Assembly: GCF_002284575.1 (NCBI RefSeq) | Contig: NZ_NPKJ01000071.1 | Coordinates: forward strand, 1-64,000 | From: Mesorhizobium temperatum | GTDB lineage: Bacteria; Pseudomonadota; Alphaproteobacteria; Rhizobiales; Rhizobiaceae | Reading direction: 5' to 3' | DNA length: 64,000 nucleotides | In this document: piece by piece, positions 8,850 through 17,841 of the stretch | Layout: each line of letters opens with the position of its first letter | Position numbering within the stretch: position 1 is the stretch's first letter | Program-made: the position numbers and the translations under genes | Notes under the pieces: model-generated | The model's database searches: none | Told to the model about the DNA's origin: nothing | What the model saw: the letters and a program-made list of their open reading frames with translations, nothing else

Positions 8850-9854
8850 TCAGTCGTAGGTCAGATCCGTCGCCTTGCCGCCGAACACGCGGTAGGCATA
8901 AAACGAATAGAAAATGATGATCGGCAGCACGACCACCGTGCCGGCCAGGATGATGGCGAGGCTTTCAGGCGCGGACGCCGCCTGCCAGATGGTCAGCCTG
9001 TCGGGCACGACGAAGGGATAGAACGACCAGGCGAGCCCGGCAAAGCCCAGCGTGAAGATGGCGGCCAGCGTCAAGAACGGCGTCAGCGCATGGCGGTCGT
9101 CCGTCTTAGGCAGTTGGAAGGTCTGCCGCCACAGCCACGCGAACAGTACCGCCGACAGGATCGGCAGCGGCGACAGGTAGAGCATGGCGGGCCAGACGAA
9201 CCATTTGTCGAAGATGCGCGGACTGGCGAGCGGCGTGGCCAGCGAGACGGCGACCATGCCGAGCGCGGTCAGCACCAGCGCCCGGCGCAGCCAGAGCACC
9301 GCCTTCTTCTGCAATTCGCCGTCCGTCTTGTAGATGACCCAGGCCGCGCCCATCGCCGCATAGGCGGCGGCAAGACAGAGCGCCACCAGCGCGCCGAAGG
9401 CCATGCCGCCGAGGCCGACATCCAGGCCGAGCACATAGATCCCCAGCATGTAGCCCTGCGCCAGCGAGGCGATGACCGAGCCCAGGAAGAAGATGCGGTT
9501 CCAGCGATGCTTCCGGCCGGCCGGCACCTTGGCACGGAAATCGAAGGCAACGCCGCGCAGGATCAAGCCGACAAGGAGCAGGAAGACCGGAATGTAGAGC
9601 GCGGTGAGGATGGTGCCGTGCGCCAGCGGGAAGGCGACCAGCAGCAGGCCGACGGCCAGCACCAGCCAGGTCTCGTTGGCGTCCCAGAACGGGCCTATTG
9701 CCGCGATCATCGTGTCCTGCTCGGCGTCCTCGGCAGCCGCGAACAGGATGCCGATGCCGAGATCGAAGCCGTCGAGGATAACGTAGATCAGGATGGCAAG
9801 GCCCATCAGGCCGGCGAAGATGAGGGGGAGCAATGTCGGCCAGTCGAGGGTCAT
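8850..9854 (-). CDS. cydB: Cytochrome bd-type ubiquinol oxidase subunit II (CydB/CioB)
   Basis: Subunit II of the bd oxidase, a membrane quinol:O2 oxidoreductase. The 334-residue product begins MTLDWPTLLPLIFAG and has the family segment VILDGFDLGIGILF plus WDANETWLVLA, with about eight to nine membrane helices. Two ATGs lie six bases apart; the AGGAGGA site sits one base before the first (9860) but at proper 7-base spacing from the second (9854), so 9854 is preferred. A much longer reading frame runs upstream through cydA in another frame and is not real. No cydX-like mini-gene was seen downstream. Confidence 0.95.
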   Translation of the reverse strand: MTLDWPTLLPLIFAGLMGLAILIYVILDGFDLGIGILFAAAEDAEQDTMIAAIGPFWDANETWLVLAVGLLLVAFPLAHGTILTALYIPVFLLLVGLILRGVAFDFRAKVPAGRKHRWNRIFFLGSVIASLAQGYMLGIYVLGLDVGLGGMAFGALVALCLAAAYAAMGAAWVIYKTDGELQKKAVLWLRRALVLTALGMVAVSLATPLASPRIFDKWFVWPAMLYLSPLPILSAVLFAWLWRQTFQLPKTDDRHALTPFLTLAAIFTLGFAGLAWSFYPFVVPDRLTIWQAASAPESLAIILAGTVVVLPIIIFYSFYAYRVFGGKATDLTYD

Positions 9855-9865
9855 CACCATTCCTC

Positions 9866-11224
9866 CTATTTCGCCGCCGGCTGCGACAGCGGCGCGTCGA
9901 GAACGCCCGGCAGCGGCGAGGTATCGCCGTCCTTCGCCGCCTTCAGCGCCAGATAGACCAGCACGCCGAGATAGGCGGTCAGAAGCAGCGCATAGAGGAT
10001 GAGATAGACCGCAAGCGACAGCGCGACCTGGCTGCCGGCGACCGGGCCGACGGCATCGACGGTCCTGAGCACGCCGGCGACCAGCCAGGGCTGGCGGCCG
10101 ATCTCGGTGGTGTACCAGCCGGCCAGCGTCGCCAGCCAGCCGGACAGCGCCAATGGCACCATCACCAGCGCCAGCGGTTTCGGCAGGCTGTGGCGGCGCT
10201 TGAGGAAAAAGGCGGCCGACCAGGAGACGACGAGCATCAGGACGCCGGTGCCGACCATGATGCGGAAAGCCCAGAACACCGGGAAGACCGGCGGGTGGTT
10301 GCCGGCATAGTCGTTCAGCCCCGGCACGACGCCACTGGCGCTGTGCCTGAGGATGAGGCTGGCGCCGTCGGGGATGGCGACTTCGAATTTGTTCTCCCTT
10401 GCCGCCTCGTCGGGAAGCGCGAAGAGGACCAGCGGCACATTGGGGCCGGTGTTCCAGTTGGCCTCCATGGCGGCGATCTTCTGCGGCTGGTGTTCCAGCG
10501 TGTTGAGGCCATGCTGGTCGCCGGCGAAGATCTGGATGGGGATCAGGATCGCCGCGGTGAAGACACCGGTGCGCAATGCCTTCCACATCGATTCCGAGCG
10601 GTCGCCATAGAGATAGCGCAGCGCCGACAGGCCGGCGATCAGGAACGAGACCGTCAGGCCGGAGGCAATCAGCATGTGGACGAGCCGGTAAGGCATGGAC
10701 GGATTGAAGACGATCGCCCACCAGTCGGTGGCGTGGGCGACGCCGTTGCGCATCTCGAAGCCGACCGGCGTCTGCATCCATGAATTGAGCGCGATGATCC
10801 AGAAGGCGGACAGGGTGGTGCCGCCGGCCACCAGCACGGTTGCCAGGGTGTGGATGCGATTGGAGACGCGGCGGAAGCCGAACAGCATGATGCCGAGGAA
10901 TGCCGCCTCGAGGAAGAAGGCGGTGAGGATCTCATAGGCGAGCAGCGGGCCGGCTATGTTGCCGACGGTCTCCATGTAACCCGGCCAGTTGGTGCCGAAC
11001 TGGAAGCTCATGGTGACGCCTGAAACCACGCCCATGGCAAAGGACAGCGCGAACACCTTCACCCAGGTAAAATAGGCGCGCATCCAGGCGGAATCGCCAG
11101 TGGCGTTGTAGCGAAGCTTGAAGAACAGCAGCACCCAGCCAAGCGCAATGGTGATAGCCGGAAACAGGATATGGAACGAGATGTTCGCGCCGAATTGGAT
11201 GCGCGAAAGGATGAGCGGGTCCAT
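9866..11224 (-). CDS. cydA: Cytochrome bd-type ubiquinol oxidase subunit I, cyanide-insensitive (CioA) type
   Basis: Subunit I carries the haems and the quinol site. Visible residues matching E. coli CydA positions are His18 (b595 ligand), Glu98 and Glu106 in [16 protein letters not shown] and His183 (b558 ligand). At 452 residues it is short, and the loop after [20 protein letters not shown] is brief, as in the short-Q-loop CioA group; [12 protein letters not shown] is also characteristic. It is 11 bp upstream of cydB. Such oxidases support respiration at low O2 or with poisoned haem-copper oxidases. Symbol cioA would be equally apt. Confidence 0.94.
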   Translation of the reverse strand: MDPLILSRIQFGANISFHILFPAITIALGWVLLFFKLRYNATGDSAWMRAYFTWVKVFALSFAMGVVSGVTMSFQFGTNWPGYMETVGNIAGPLLAYEILTAFFLEAAFLGIMLFGFRRVSNRIHTLATVLVAGGTTLSAFWIIALNSWMQTPVGFEMRNGVAHATDWWAIVFNPSMPYRLVHMLIASGLTVSFLIAGLSALRYLYGDRSESMWKALRTGVFTAAILIPIQIFAGDQHGLNTLEHQPQKIAAMEANWNTGPNVPLVLFALPDEAARENKFEVAIPDGASLILRHSASGVVPGLNDYAGNHPPVFPVFWAFRIMVGTGVLMLVVSWSAAFFLKRRHSLPKPLALVMVPLALSGWLATLAGWYTTEIGRQPWLVAGVLRTVDAVGPVAGSQVALSLAVYLILYALLLTAYLGVLVYLALKAAKDGDTSPLPGVLDAPLSQPAAK

Positions 11225-11454
11225 GGTGGGCTCCGGCTGCTGCTATGTCAGGGAAGATAGGCCGGATGCGCCGACCGGTCAAAGCGGCGTGGCGTCACGC
11301 GAGGCGGAACGCCGCAGGACCGCGGCAGCGGTGGATGCGTCTTCACATACCGATGTCCAGAACTGTCAGGAGTGCCATTGACTTCCGGCGGCGCGCACCG
11401 ACATTCAGCGGACTAAAATCAACAGACCTCCTTTCAAGCAGCCGTTTTTCAGCC

Positions 11455-12381
11455 ATGCCATCCATCATTTCCATTTCCGGGGTCACCAAGACCTACGCCA
11501 CCGGTTTCAAGGCGCTGAAGGAGATCAACCTTGATATCGAGCGCGGCGAGATCTTTGCGCTGCTCGGGCCGAACGGCGCCGGCAAGACGACGCTGATCTC
11601 GATTGTCTGCGGTATCGTCAACCGCTCGTCGGGCACGGTCACCGTGGACGGCAACGACATCAGCCGGGATTATCGCACCGCGCGCAGCCTGATCGGGCTG
11701 GTGCCGCAGGAACTGACCATCGACGCGTTCGAGAGCGTATGGGCGACGGTCAACTACAGCCGCGGCCTGTTCGGCAAGCCGGCCGACCACGCCTTCGTCG
11801 AGAAAGTACTGCGTGACCTGTCGTTGTGGGACAAGAAAGACGCCAAGGCGATCACCCTGTCCGGCGGCATGAAGCGGCGGCTGATGATCGCCAAGGCGCT
11901 GTCGCACGAACCAAGGGTGTTGTTCCTCGACGAGCCGACAGCCGGCGTCGACGTCGAGCTGCGCCAGGACATGTGGGCGATGGTGCGCCGGCTGCGCGAG
12001 GATGGCGTCACCATCATCCTGACGACGCACTATATCGAGGAGGCCGAAGCGATGGCCGACCGCGTCGGCGTCATCAATCGCGGTGAGATCGTGCTGGTCG
12101 AGGACAAGGCCGAACTGATGCGCACGCTTGGCCGCAAACGGCTGTTGCTGGCGCTGCGCAGTCCGCTCGCCAGCATACCGGCGACGTTTTCGCGCTACGC
12201 GCTGGAGCTTTCACCGGACGGCAGTCAACTGACTTACACCTATGACAACCAGAGCGAACGGCCGGGCGTCGCCTCGCTGCTCCGCGATCTTGAGACGGCC
12301 GGCATCCAGTTTCGCGATATCGACACGCAAAACAGCTCGCTCGAGGAGATCTTCGTCAAACTGGTTAGGAGGGACGCATGA
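11455..12381 (+). CDS. ABC-2-type transporter ATPase (YadG/NodI-like)
   Basis: The 308-residue ATPase has Walker [11 protein letters not shown], signature [15 protein letters not shown], Walker [13 protein letters not shown] and the switch-His LTTHYIEE, followed by a C-terminal extension of about 80 residues typical of drug/polysaccharide exporters. The start MPSIISISG at 11455 is chosen because homologues begin there; the frame stays open upstream to 11245 but the extension is basic and low-quality. The permease gene overlaps the stop by 4 bp (ATGA), so the two are translationally coupled. Exported substrate unknown; it is not beside nodulation genes here. Confidence 0.93.
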   Translation: MPSIISISGVTKTYATGFKALKEINLDIERGEIFALLGPNGAGKTTLISIVCGIVNRSSGTVTVDGNDISRDYRTARSLIGLVPQELTIDAFESVWATVNYSRGLFGKPADHAFVEKVLRDLSLWDKKDAKAITLSGGMKRRLMIAKALSHEPRVLFLDEPTAGVDVELRQDMWAMVRRLREDGVTIILTTHYIEEAEAMADRVGVINRGEIVLVEDKAELMRTLGRKRLLLALRSPLASIPATFSRYALELSPDGSQLTYTYDNQSERPGVASLLRDLETAGIQFRDIDTQNSSLEEIFVKLVRRDA

Positions 12382-13139
12382 ACCTGCGAGCCGTCTGGGC
12401 GATCTACAAGATGGAAATGGCGCGCGCCTTCCGGACCGTGCTGCAGAGCATTGTTTCGCCGGTCATCTCGACATCGCTCTATTTCGTCGTCTTCGGCTCG
12501 GCGATCGGCTCGCGCATCACCGAGATCGACGGCATCAGCTACGGCGCCTTCATCGTGCCGGGGCTGATCATGCTGTCGCTGCTGACGCAGTCGATCTCCA
12601 ACGCCTCCTTCGCCATCTATTTCCCGAAATTCGTCGGCTCGATCTACGAATTGCTGTCGGCGCCGGTGTCCTATCTGGAGATCATCATTGCCTATGTCGG
12701 GGGTGCGGCGACCAAGTCGATCATCCTCGGCCTGATCATCCTGGCGACCGCGGCGCTGTTCGTGCCGCTGACCATCGAGCATCCGTTCTGGATGCTCGCC
12801 TTCCTGGTGCTGACGGCGGTGACCTTCAGCCTGTTCGGTTTCATCATCGGCATCTGGGCGAGAAGCTTCGAGCAACTGCAGCTGGTGCCGCTGCTGATCA
12901 TCACGCCGCTGACCTTCCTTGGCGGCAGCTTCTATTCGATCGACATGCTGCCCGGCATCTGGCGCACAGTGACGCTGTTCAACCCCGTCCTCTATCTGGT
13001 CAGCGGCTTTCGCTGGAGCTTCTACGGCAAGTCCGACGTCTCGATCGGCATCAGCCTCGGCATGACCGTCGTTTTCCTGTTTATCTGCATAGCGATCGTC
13101 GCGTGGATCTTCAGGACCGGCTACCGGCTGCGGACCTGA
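12378..13139 (+). CDS. ABC-2-type transporter permease (YadH/NodJ-like)
   Basis: The 253-residue product has about six membrane helices and the ABC-2 permease signature around [19 protein letters not shown]. It pairs with the ATPase encoded immediately upstream (ATGA overlap) to form a half-type exporter. The family contains YadH of E. coli and the lipo-oligosaccharide exporter NodJ; nothing here distinguishes the substrate. Confidence 0.93.
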   Translation: MNLRAVWAIYKMEMARAFRTVLQSIVSPVISTSLYFVVFGSAIGSRITEIDGISYGAFIVPGLIMLSLLTQSISNASFAIYFPKFVGSIYELLSAPVSYLEIIIAYVGGAATKSIILGLIILATAALFVPLTIEHPFWMLAFLVLTAVTFSLFGFIIGIWARSFEQLQLVPLLIITPLTFLGGSFYSIDMLPGIWRTVTLFNPVLYLVSGFRWSFYGKSDVSIGISLGMTVVFLFICIAIVAWIFRTGYRLRT

Positions 13140-13141
13140 CG

Positions 13142-13476
13142 GATTGGCTGAGGGCAATCGCTGCCTCCCAGTCCTGCAACCGGGCATCCGCAGGGGCCGG
13201 CAGGATCAGCCGCGTATCCACACCGACACGATTGACCCGGTATCCAAGCCCGGCCAGCACGCGCGCCGTCTGATCGCCGATCTGCACGAACCAGGGTTAC
13301 CGGCGGCCTCAACGAAACGCCTGATATAGTCGGGCCGATCGGGTGGGTGAACCACGGGGTCGCCGAGCGCGAAATGGTGCTTCATCTTGGTGCCGAAGGC
13401 GATGTAGCCGGGCGGCGGTCGAATAGGCGAGCGAAAAATCGCCATGCCGGCGGACCAACGCCAAGGCGTTCGACAT
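13142..13476 (-). pseudogene. Remnant of a DUF2156 / phosphatidylglycerol lysyltransferase C-terminal domain
   Basis: Three reading frames of the minus strand give consecutive parts of one protein. First, from an ATG at 13476, MSNALALVRRHGDFSLAYST. Then, after a +1 or -2 shift near 13417, GYIAFGTKMKHHFALGDPV and DRPDYIRRFVEAAGNP. Then, after a one-base loss near 13291, FVQIGDQTARVLAGLGYR and VNRVGVDTRLILP. These are the consecutive motifs of the DUF2156 acyl/aminoacyl-transferase domain found at the C-terminus of MprF-type lysyl-PG synthases and alone in many rhizobia. The expected C-terminal part after DTRLILP is missing. A TGA lies two codons before the ATG, so only a fragment survives. It lies downstream of the ABC exporter gene pair, in convergent orientation. 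Confidence 0.7.
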
Positions 13477-13652
13477 GGGTCAGCTCCCGCCGGGAGACCT
13501 TGGGCGCGGCGCCCTCGAGCAACCGGTCGAAATGAATGCGCAAGGAGGGCACTGTCGAGATTCCGCGTGCCGCGCTTCGTTATCAGGGAATACCCGCCAG
13601 CCCGCGGGCTTCGAATCACTGGTGGCAGCGAGAATTGAACGGAAGCCCTGCC

Positions 13653-13683
13653 AATTGGGCATAAATTGGCAATTGGGCATAAA
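13653..13683. repeat. Close direct repeat AATTGGGCATAAA
   Basis: AATTGGGCATAAA occurs at 13653-13665 and again at 13671-13683, in a short AT-rich patch between the DUF2156 remnant and the 3' end of phoX. The rest of 13477-13753 contains no gene I can support. The repeat may be a binding site pair or simple duplication. Confidence 0.5.
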
Positions 13684-13753
13684 AAGGAGGCGCTTCGGTC
13701 GAGCCAAAACCCCTCCTCCACGATTTACCGGCGTGGACCTGGGGTGAGATGAG

Positions 13754-15748
13754 CTAGACCGCGATTTTGCCACCGCCCTGTTTGGTGATGGCGACGACCG
13801 ACGGCCGCACCGGCATATCGGGCTTGAAGTCGGGCCAGCGGGTCGACGGGTCCTCGTAGTAAGAGGGACGGCCAAAAGCCTCCCAGTCTTCGCCGCCATC
13901 GGCCGGATGCTGGACCGCGACGAAAGCGGTCTGGTCGTCGGGCGTGAATAGCGGGCCGCACAGTTCAGCACCGATCGGCACGCGGAAGAACAGCTTTGAT
14001 GTCGCCCGCGCCTCGCCTTCGGTGTCGACCGCCCACAGGCCGTCGGTGCGGCCGGTGGCCTTCGGACCCTGGCCATCGGTCGAGACCCAGAGCCGGCCGG
14101 CTGAATCGATGGCGCAATTGTCCGGCATGCCGAACCAGCCATTGGCGGTGGTCGCGGTCGAGAAGGTGGCGCCGACTTCGGCCACAGCGGGATCACCGCA
14201 TTTCAGCAGCACTTCCCACTTGCCCTTGGTGGCAGTGAAATCACCGCCGTCCTCGACGATCTCGATGATATGGCCGAAGGCGTTTTCGGCGCGCGGGTTG
14301 GCGGCGTCGGCCTGCTCGGCCTTGCGCTTCGAATTATTGGTCAACATCAGATAGACCTTGCCATTGGTGGCATTGGGCTGGACGTCCTCGGGGCGATCCA
14401 TCTTGGTGGCGCCGAGCAGGTCGGCGGCGCGGCGCGTCTCGATCAGCACGTCGGCCTGGCTGGCAAAGCCGTTCTCGGCGGTCAGCGGCCCCTGGCCAAA
14501 GACGACCGGCAGCCATTCGAGCGACCCGTCCTCGGCGAATTTGGCGACATAAAGCGTGCCGTCGTCGAGAAGATCCATGTTGGCGGCGCGGTCCTCGGCG
14601 TTGAACTTGCCGGCCGTGACGAATTTATAGACATAGTCGAAGCGCTCGTCGTCGCCGAGATAGAAGACGACACGGCCATCCTTGGCGACGATCGATTCAG
14701 CGCCCTCATGCTTGAAGCGGCCCATGGCAGTGCGCTTCCTTGGCACCGAGGTCGGATCGTTGACGTCGACCTCGACGATCCAGCCGAAGCGATTCGGCTC
14801 GTTCGGCTCCTTGCCGATGTCGAAGCGGTCGTAGTGCGCCGCCCACTCATAGGCGCCTTCGGGAATACCCAGGCGCTTGTGGTTGGCGGCTTCCTTGTGG
14901 CCTTCCGGCAGTTCGCCCGAGAAATAGCCGTGTATGTTTTCCTCGGCCATGACATAGGTGCCCCAGGGCGTGACGCCGCCGGCACAATTGTTGACGGTGC
15001 CGATGGCCTTCGTGCCGGTCGGATCGGCACTGGTCTTGACGCGGTCGTGGCCGGCGACGGGGCCGGACAGTGCCATCTCGGTGTTAGAGGTTATGCGGCG
15101 ATTGAGCTTGCCGTCGCGCACTACTTGCCATTTGCCTGACACCTTGCGGATCTCGACGATGGTGCCGCCATGCGCGGCCATCTCGATATCGACCTGTTCC
15201 TTACTCAGCGGCGCCTGCTTGGCGGCCTCGCCCTCGACGATAGTGACGAGGCCCGGAAACATCAGATGCGGGTTGGTGTATTCGTGGTTGACCACCAGCA
15301 GGCCATGCTCGGCCGAGCCGTCGAGCGGGATGTAGCCGACATAGTCGTTGTTGTAGCCAAACTGTCTTTCCTGGGCCTGCGCCGACTGTTTTGTCGGATC
15401 GAATTCCGGCGAATCGGCAAACAGTGGATCGCCCCAGCGCAACAGCACGTCGGCGTCATAGCCGGCGGCGACATGGTGCTTGTCGTCGACGCCCGCCTCG
15501 ACCTCGTCGAAGGTGAAGGCCGAGCCGCCGTTGGCGCGGGCATCGTCGGCGAGGATCAGCGCCAACGGGCTGACGGTGACGGCGATGGCGGTCGCCGCGA
15601 GCGATCCCTGCAGGAAACCACGGCGCGAGAAACGCGCGGCGATGATCTCGCCCATCGTCTGGTTGTCGGTGGGATTGGCACCTGGCCCATCGTTTTCCTC
15701 AAGCAGGCTGGTGCGGAAATGGGCGTCGGGGGAGCGATGTTCAGTCAT
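13754..15748 (-). CDS. PhoX-family (DUF839) phosphatase, Tat-exported
   Basis: A 664-residue protein of the PhoX/DUF839 family: Ca/Fe-dependent alkaline phosphatases with a beta-propeller fold, exported folded by the Tat system. The twin-arginine signal is internal, FSRRGFLQGSLAATAIAV near residues 39-56, after a 38-residue N-terminal extension, which is common for this family in rhizobia. Family segments are VNHEYTNPHLMFPG, NNCAGGVTPWGTYVMAEENI and the C-terminal FTPDDQTAFVAVQHP. It would release phosphate from organic esters in the periplasm. No pho box was identified upstream. The gene stands alone. Confidence 0.9.
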   Translation of the reverse strand: MTEHRSPDAHFRTSLLEENDGPGANPTDNQTMGEIIAARFSRRGFLQGSLAATAIAVTVSPLALILADDARANGGSAFTFDEVEAGVDDKHHVAAGYDADVLLRWGDPLFADSPEFDPTKQSAQAQERQFGYNNDYVGYIPLDGSAEHGLLVVNHEYTNPHLMFPGLVTIVEGEAAKQAPLSKEQVDIEMAAHGGTIVEIRKVSGKWQVVRDGKLNRRITSNTEMALSGPVAGHDRVKTSADPTGTKAIGTVNNCAGGVTPWGTYVMAEENIHGYFSGELPEGHKEAANHKRLGIPEGAYEWAAHYDRFDIGKEPNEPNRFGWIVEVDVNDPTSVPRKRTAMGRFKHEGAESIVAKDGRVVFYLGDDERFDYVYKFVTAGKFNAEDRAANMDLLDDGTLYVAKFAEDGSLEWLPVVFGQGPLTAENGFASQADVLIETRRAADLLGATKMDRPEDVQPNATNGKVYLMLTNNSKRKAEQADAANPRAENAFGHIIEIVEDGGDFTATKGKWEVLLKCGDPAVAEVGATFSTATTANGWFGMPDNCAIDSAGRLWVSTDGQGPKATGRTDGLWAVDTEGEARATSKLFFRVPIGAELCGPLFTPDDQTAFVAVQHPADGGEDWEAFGRPSYYEDPSTRWPDFKPDMPVRPSVVAITKQGGGKIAV

Positions 15749-15953
15749 GGGGGCTTGCCTCTGGCTTCTTGGGATGGCTGGAGCGTCTTGCTTGACTGAC
15801 CGCCTATCGCGAGCAGATCACAGTTTGATGACGTTGCCGGCCAATTTCCAGCCTCGATTTCGTGTCCATGATCAGCCTCGCTTGACCGCGACCCGAGCTT
15901 CGGAAACAAGATCTGCGGCAGGCGCGGAAGGACCGCGTCGAGAGGGACAAAAA

Positions 15954-16292
15954 GTGAGTTTCTGGGGACTGGGGCAGCTCGGCATTTCGACGGTGATCTT
16001 CCTGCTGGCGGCGACGGCGGCCAAGCAATGGGGACTGGCGCCGAGCCTCGGCAAGATCGTTTTGACGCTGGCGCTCTATTCGGCGGGCAATCTGATAATG
16101 CTGAGGCTGATCCGTGAATTCGGCATGTCGGTGTCGTTCAGCCTGTCGGCGGTGATCCAGCTGGTGTCGGTGAACGTGGTAGCACTGGTGTTCTTCGGCG
16201 AGCGCGTCAATGCGTTGCAGGCGACCGGCATCGTGCTCGCCGTCGCTGCTGTGGCGCTGATCACACTCGGACCCTATCTGCAAAAACTGTAA
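15954..16292 (+). CDS. Small four-helix DMT-superfamily transporter (SMR/EamA-like)
   Basis: The 112-residue product, from a GTG start (VSFWGLGQLGISTVIFLL) preceded by GAGAGGGA, has four hydrophobic helices and ends FGERVNALQATGIVLAVAAVALITLG, the typical last-helix pattern of half-size drug/metabolite transporters. The conserved Glu of EmrE helix 1 is not present, so it is not a classical multidrug SMR; it resembles the ArnE/ArnF-like or half-EamA type that acts as a dimer. Substrate unknown. The open frame extends upstream to 15480, but that part is antisense to phoX. Confidence 0.75.
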   Translation: MSFWGLGQLGISTVIFLLAATAAKQWGLAPSLGKIVLTLALYSAGNLIMLRLIREFGMSVSFSLSAVIQLVSVNVVALVFFGERVNALQATGIVLAVAAVALITLGPYLQKL

Positions 16293-16294
16293 TT

Positions 16295-16397
16295 GCGCAT
16301 GACCCCGAAAATCGGAATCGATTTCGCTGGGGATCATGCGCGAAAATTAAAGTGCTACAGCGTCCTTTGCGCGTCAAAAGGACGCGCGGCGCTGTAG
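16295..16397. repeat. Intergenic mosaic repeat, two palindromic modules
   Basis: Module one (16295-16341) has inverted ends GCGCATGACCCC and GGGGATCATGCGC around a GAAAATCGGAATCGATTTCG core. Module two (about 16356-16397) has ends CTACAGCG and CGCTGTAG around GTCCTTT/AAAGGAC. Half of module one recurs at 46280-46305. Such mosaics are abundant in Mesorhizobium and related genomes. It fills the gap between the DMT gene and the PAP2 gene. Confidence 0.8.
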
Positions 16398-16410
16398 GAC
16401 GATTGGGCCG

Positions 16411-17112
16411 ATGAAGAATACCGCAAGCAAGCTGCTCAACTGGATCGAATTCCCGGTGCTGCTGGCCGGACTGGTCATCGCCGGCGGACTGTGGGGGTTC
16501 GAGGAACTGATGGAGGTGGCGCGAGACACTACGCCGCACGCCTTCGACACGGAAATCCTGCTCGCCTTCCGTGAAGCCGGCCAGCCCGACAATCCGATCG
16601 GACCGCCGTGGCTGGAAGGGGCGATGCGCGACATCACCAGCCTCGGCAGTGCCAGTGTGCTGGTGCTGATGACGGCGGCGGTGATCGTCTATCTGCTGCT
16701 GATCCACAGGCCGGGACCAGCGTTTCTCGTTTTCGTAGCAGTGGCGGGCGGGCAGGCCCTGTCGAGCACGCTGAAGCTCGGGATCGACCGGCCGCGCCCC
16801 GATCTGGTCTCGCATCTCGCCGACGTGGCATCGCTTTCGTTTCCGAGCGGCCACGCGATGCTGTCGGCGGTGACATATTTGACGCTGGGCAGCATGGCGT
16901 CGCGCTTCCTGCCTGGGCGAACGACCAAGGTCTATGTGCTGGCACTGGCGGTGCTGACCACCCTGCTGGTCGGCATCAGCCGCGTCTATCTCGGCGTTCA
17001 TTGGCCATCCGACGTGCTGGCCGGCTGGTGCGCCGGCTTCGCCTGGGCGATGCTGTGCTGGCTGGCCGCATGGGCGCTGCAGCGATGGCGCGGGCAGACC
17101 GACGGCGGCTGA
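16411..17112 (+). CDS. PAP2-family membrane phosphatase
   Basis: A 233-residue integral membrane phosphatase with the three-part acid phosphatase motif: KLGIDRPRPD near residues 122-131, PSGHAM at 145-150 and SRVYLGVHWPSD near 190-201. These contain the catalytic His residues and phosphate-binding Arg/Lys. About six membrane helices are predicted. Substrates in the family are lipid phosphates such as phosphatidic acid, PG-phosphate or undecaprenyl diphosphate; which applies here is not visible. The ATG at 16411 follows a mosaic repeat by 14 bp, so any promoter must sit in or before that repeat. Confidence 0.93.
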   Translation: MKNTASKLLNWIEFPVLLAGLVIAGGLWGFEELMEVARDTTPHAFDTEILLAFREAGQPDNPIGPPWLEGAMRDITSLGSASVLVLMTAAVIVYLLLIHRPGPAFLVFVAVAGGQALSSTLKLGIDRPRPDLVSHLADVASLSFPSGHAMLSAVTYLTLGSMASRFLPGRTTKVYVLALAVLTTLLVGISRVYLGVHWPSDVLAGWCAGFAWAMLCWLAAWALQRWRGQTDGG

Positions 17113-17380
17113 ACCGGCTGGTCAGAACGACGCTGTGTCGGTCAAATCAGCGTGTTGACGAGCTCATGCCCGCAACCTGCCAGCAGGAAAAACCGTCGAC
17201 ACCAAGAACGTCGATCTCATCAAAGCCTTGAAAACTCTCAACTGCTTAATCCCTTTGAATTTCGATTGCTGAAAATTGAAGACCGCCGTGGCTATTTCCG
17301 CCAGACGACGCGTAACGCGCGAGCTCTGCAGGACACAAGCGGTTTTGGTGTGTGCATGCCTGACATGTGCATCATGATGA

Positions 17381-17409
17381 TTGAACCATCATAATGATGA
17401 TATTATACA
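17381..17409 (+). promoter_or_regulatory. Sigma-70-type promoter in an AT-rich inverted-repeat region
   Basis: TTGAAC at 17381-17386, a 17-bp spacer and TATACA at 17404-17409 make a good vegetative promoter 35 bp before the XRE gene. It overlaps ATCATGATGAT (17371-17381) and ATCATAATGATGAT (17388-17401), an imperfect inverted repeat that could be the regulator's own operator. The rest of the 331-bp gap 17113-17443 shows no gene, repeat or RNA that I can recognise; it is noticeably more AT-rich than its surroundings. Confidence 0.55.
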
Positions 17410-17443
17410 TGGGAATGCAGACTCAGACGGGGGTTCTTAGCCG

Positions 17444-17713
17444 ATGATCACTGCCGCGCAGATGCGCGCCGCAAGGGCGCTGGCCGGCATCGATCAGAAG
17501 ACGCTCGCCGAGCGTGCCGGGGTTTCGCTTCCAACCATTCAGCGCATGGAAGCGAGCGACGGCGTGGTCAGGGGCGTGGTCGATACGCTGATGAAGGTCA
17601 TCCAGGCCCTCAATGAGGCCGGCGTGGAACTGATCGGCGAGAACCAGGCCAGCGAGCGCGGCGGCAGGGGCGTGCGCCTCAAGCCGGTCGTGCCGCAGAA
17701 GCCGCCAGGCTGA
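17444..17713 (+). CDS. XRE-family HTH transcriptional regulator
   Basis: The 89-residue protein is almost entirely a Cro/CI-type helix-turn-helix: QMRAARALAGIDQKTLAERAG, then VSLPTIQRMEASDG as turn and recognition helix, and a third helix region ending in a short basic tail. It has no sensor domain. Small XRE proteins of this form are common in rhizobia, often of unknown target. It sits 128 bp upstream of a SulP transporter on the same strand, with a mosaic repeat between them, so co-regulation is possible but not shown. A strong promoter with an inverted repeat lies just upstream. Confidence 0.85.
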   Translation: MITAAQMRAARALAGIDQKTLAERAGVSLPTIQRMEASDGVVRGVVDTLMKVIQALNEAGVELIGENQASERGGRGVRLKPVVPQKPPG

Positions 17714-17780
17714 GCCGATAAAAGTCGCGACGGCGACCGCCGACAGTCCTGCCGACGATCCCGCCGCCTCCTTGGTTTTT

Positions 17781-17824
17781 ATGCGTGCCCCAAACCGCTG
17801 TGCACTTTTGGGCGGCATGCATCA
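17781..17824 (+). repeat. Mosaic repeat module, copy 1 (CCAAACCGCTG...TTTTGGGCG)
   Basis: ATGCGTGCCCCAAACCGCTG followed by TGCACTTTTGGGCGGCATGC forms a hairpin-capable module. Related copies lie at 46681-46742 and 56894-56943. It ends 17 bp before the SulP start codon, so it lies in the 5' leader of that gene. Confidence 0.75.
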
Positions 17825-17841
17825 GGAGCGGAAGGCAATCC

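Noticed and set aside
8850-10781. A single 643-codon frame spanning cydB and most of cydA
   Set aside because: Only the last 334 codons are CydB; the rest is an Arg-rich shadow of cydA in another frame.
11455-13139. A nodulation NodIJ export pair
   Set aside because: The ATPase and permease belong to the same broad family, but no nod gene or nod box is nearby and general YadGH-type exporters look alike.
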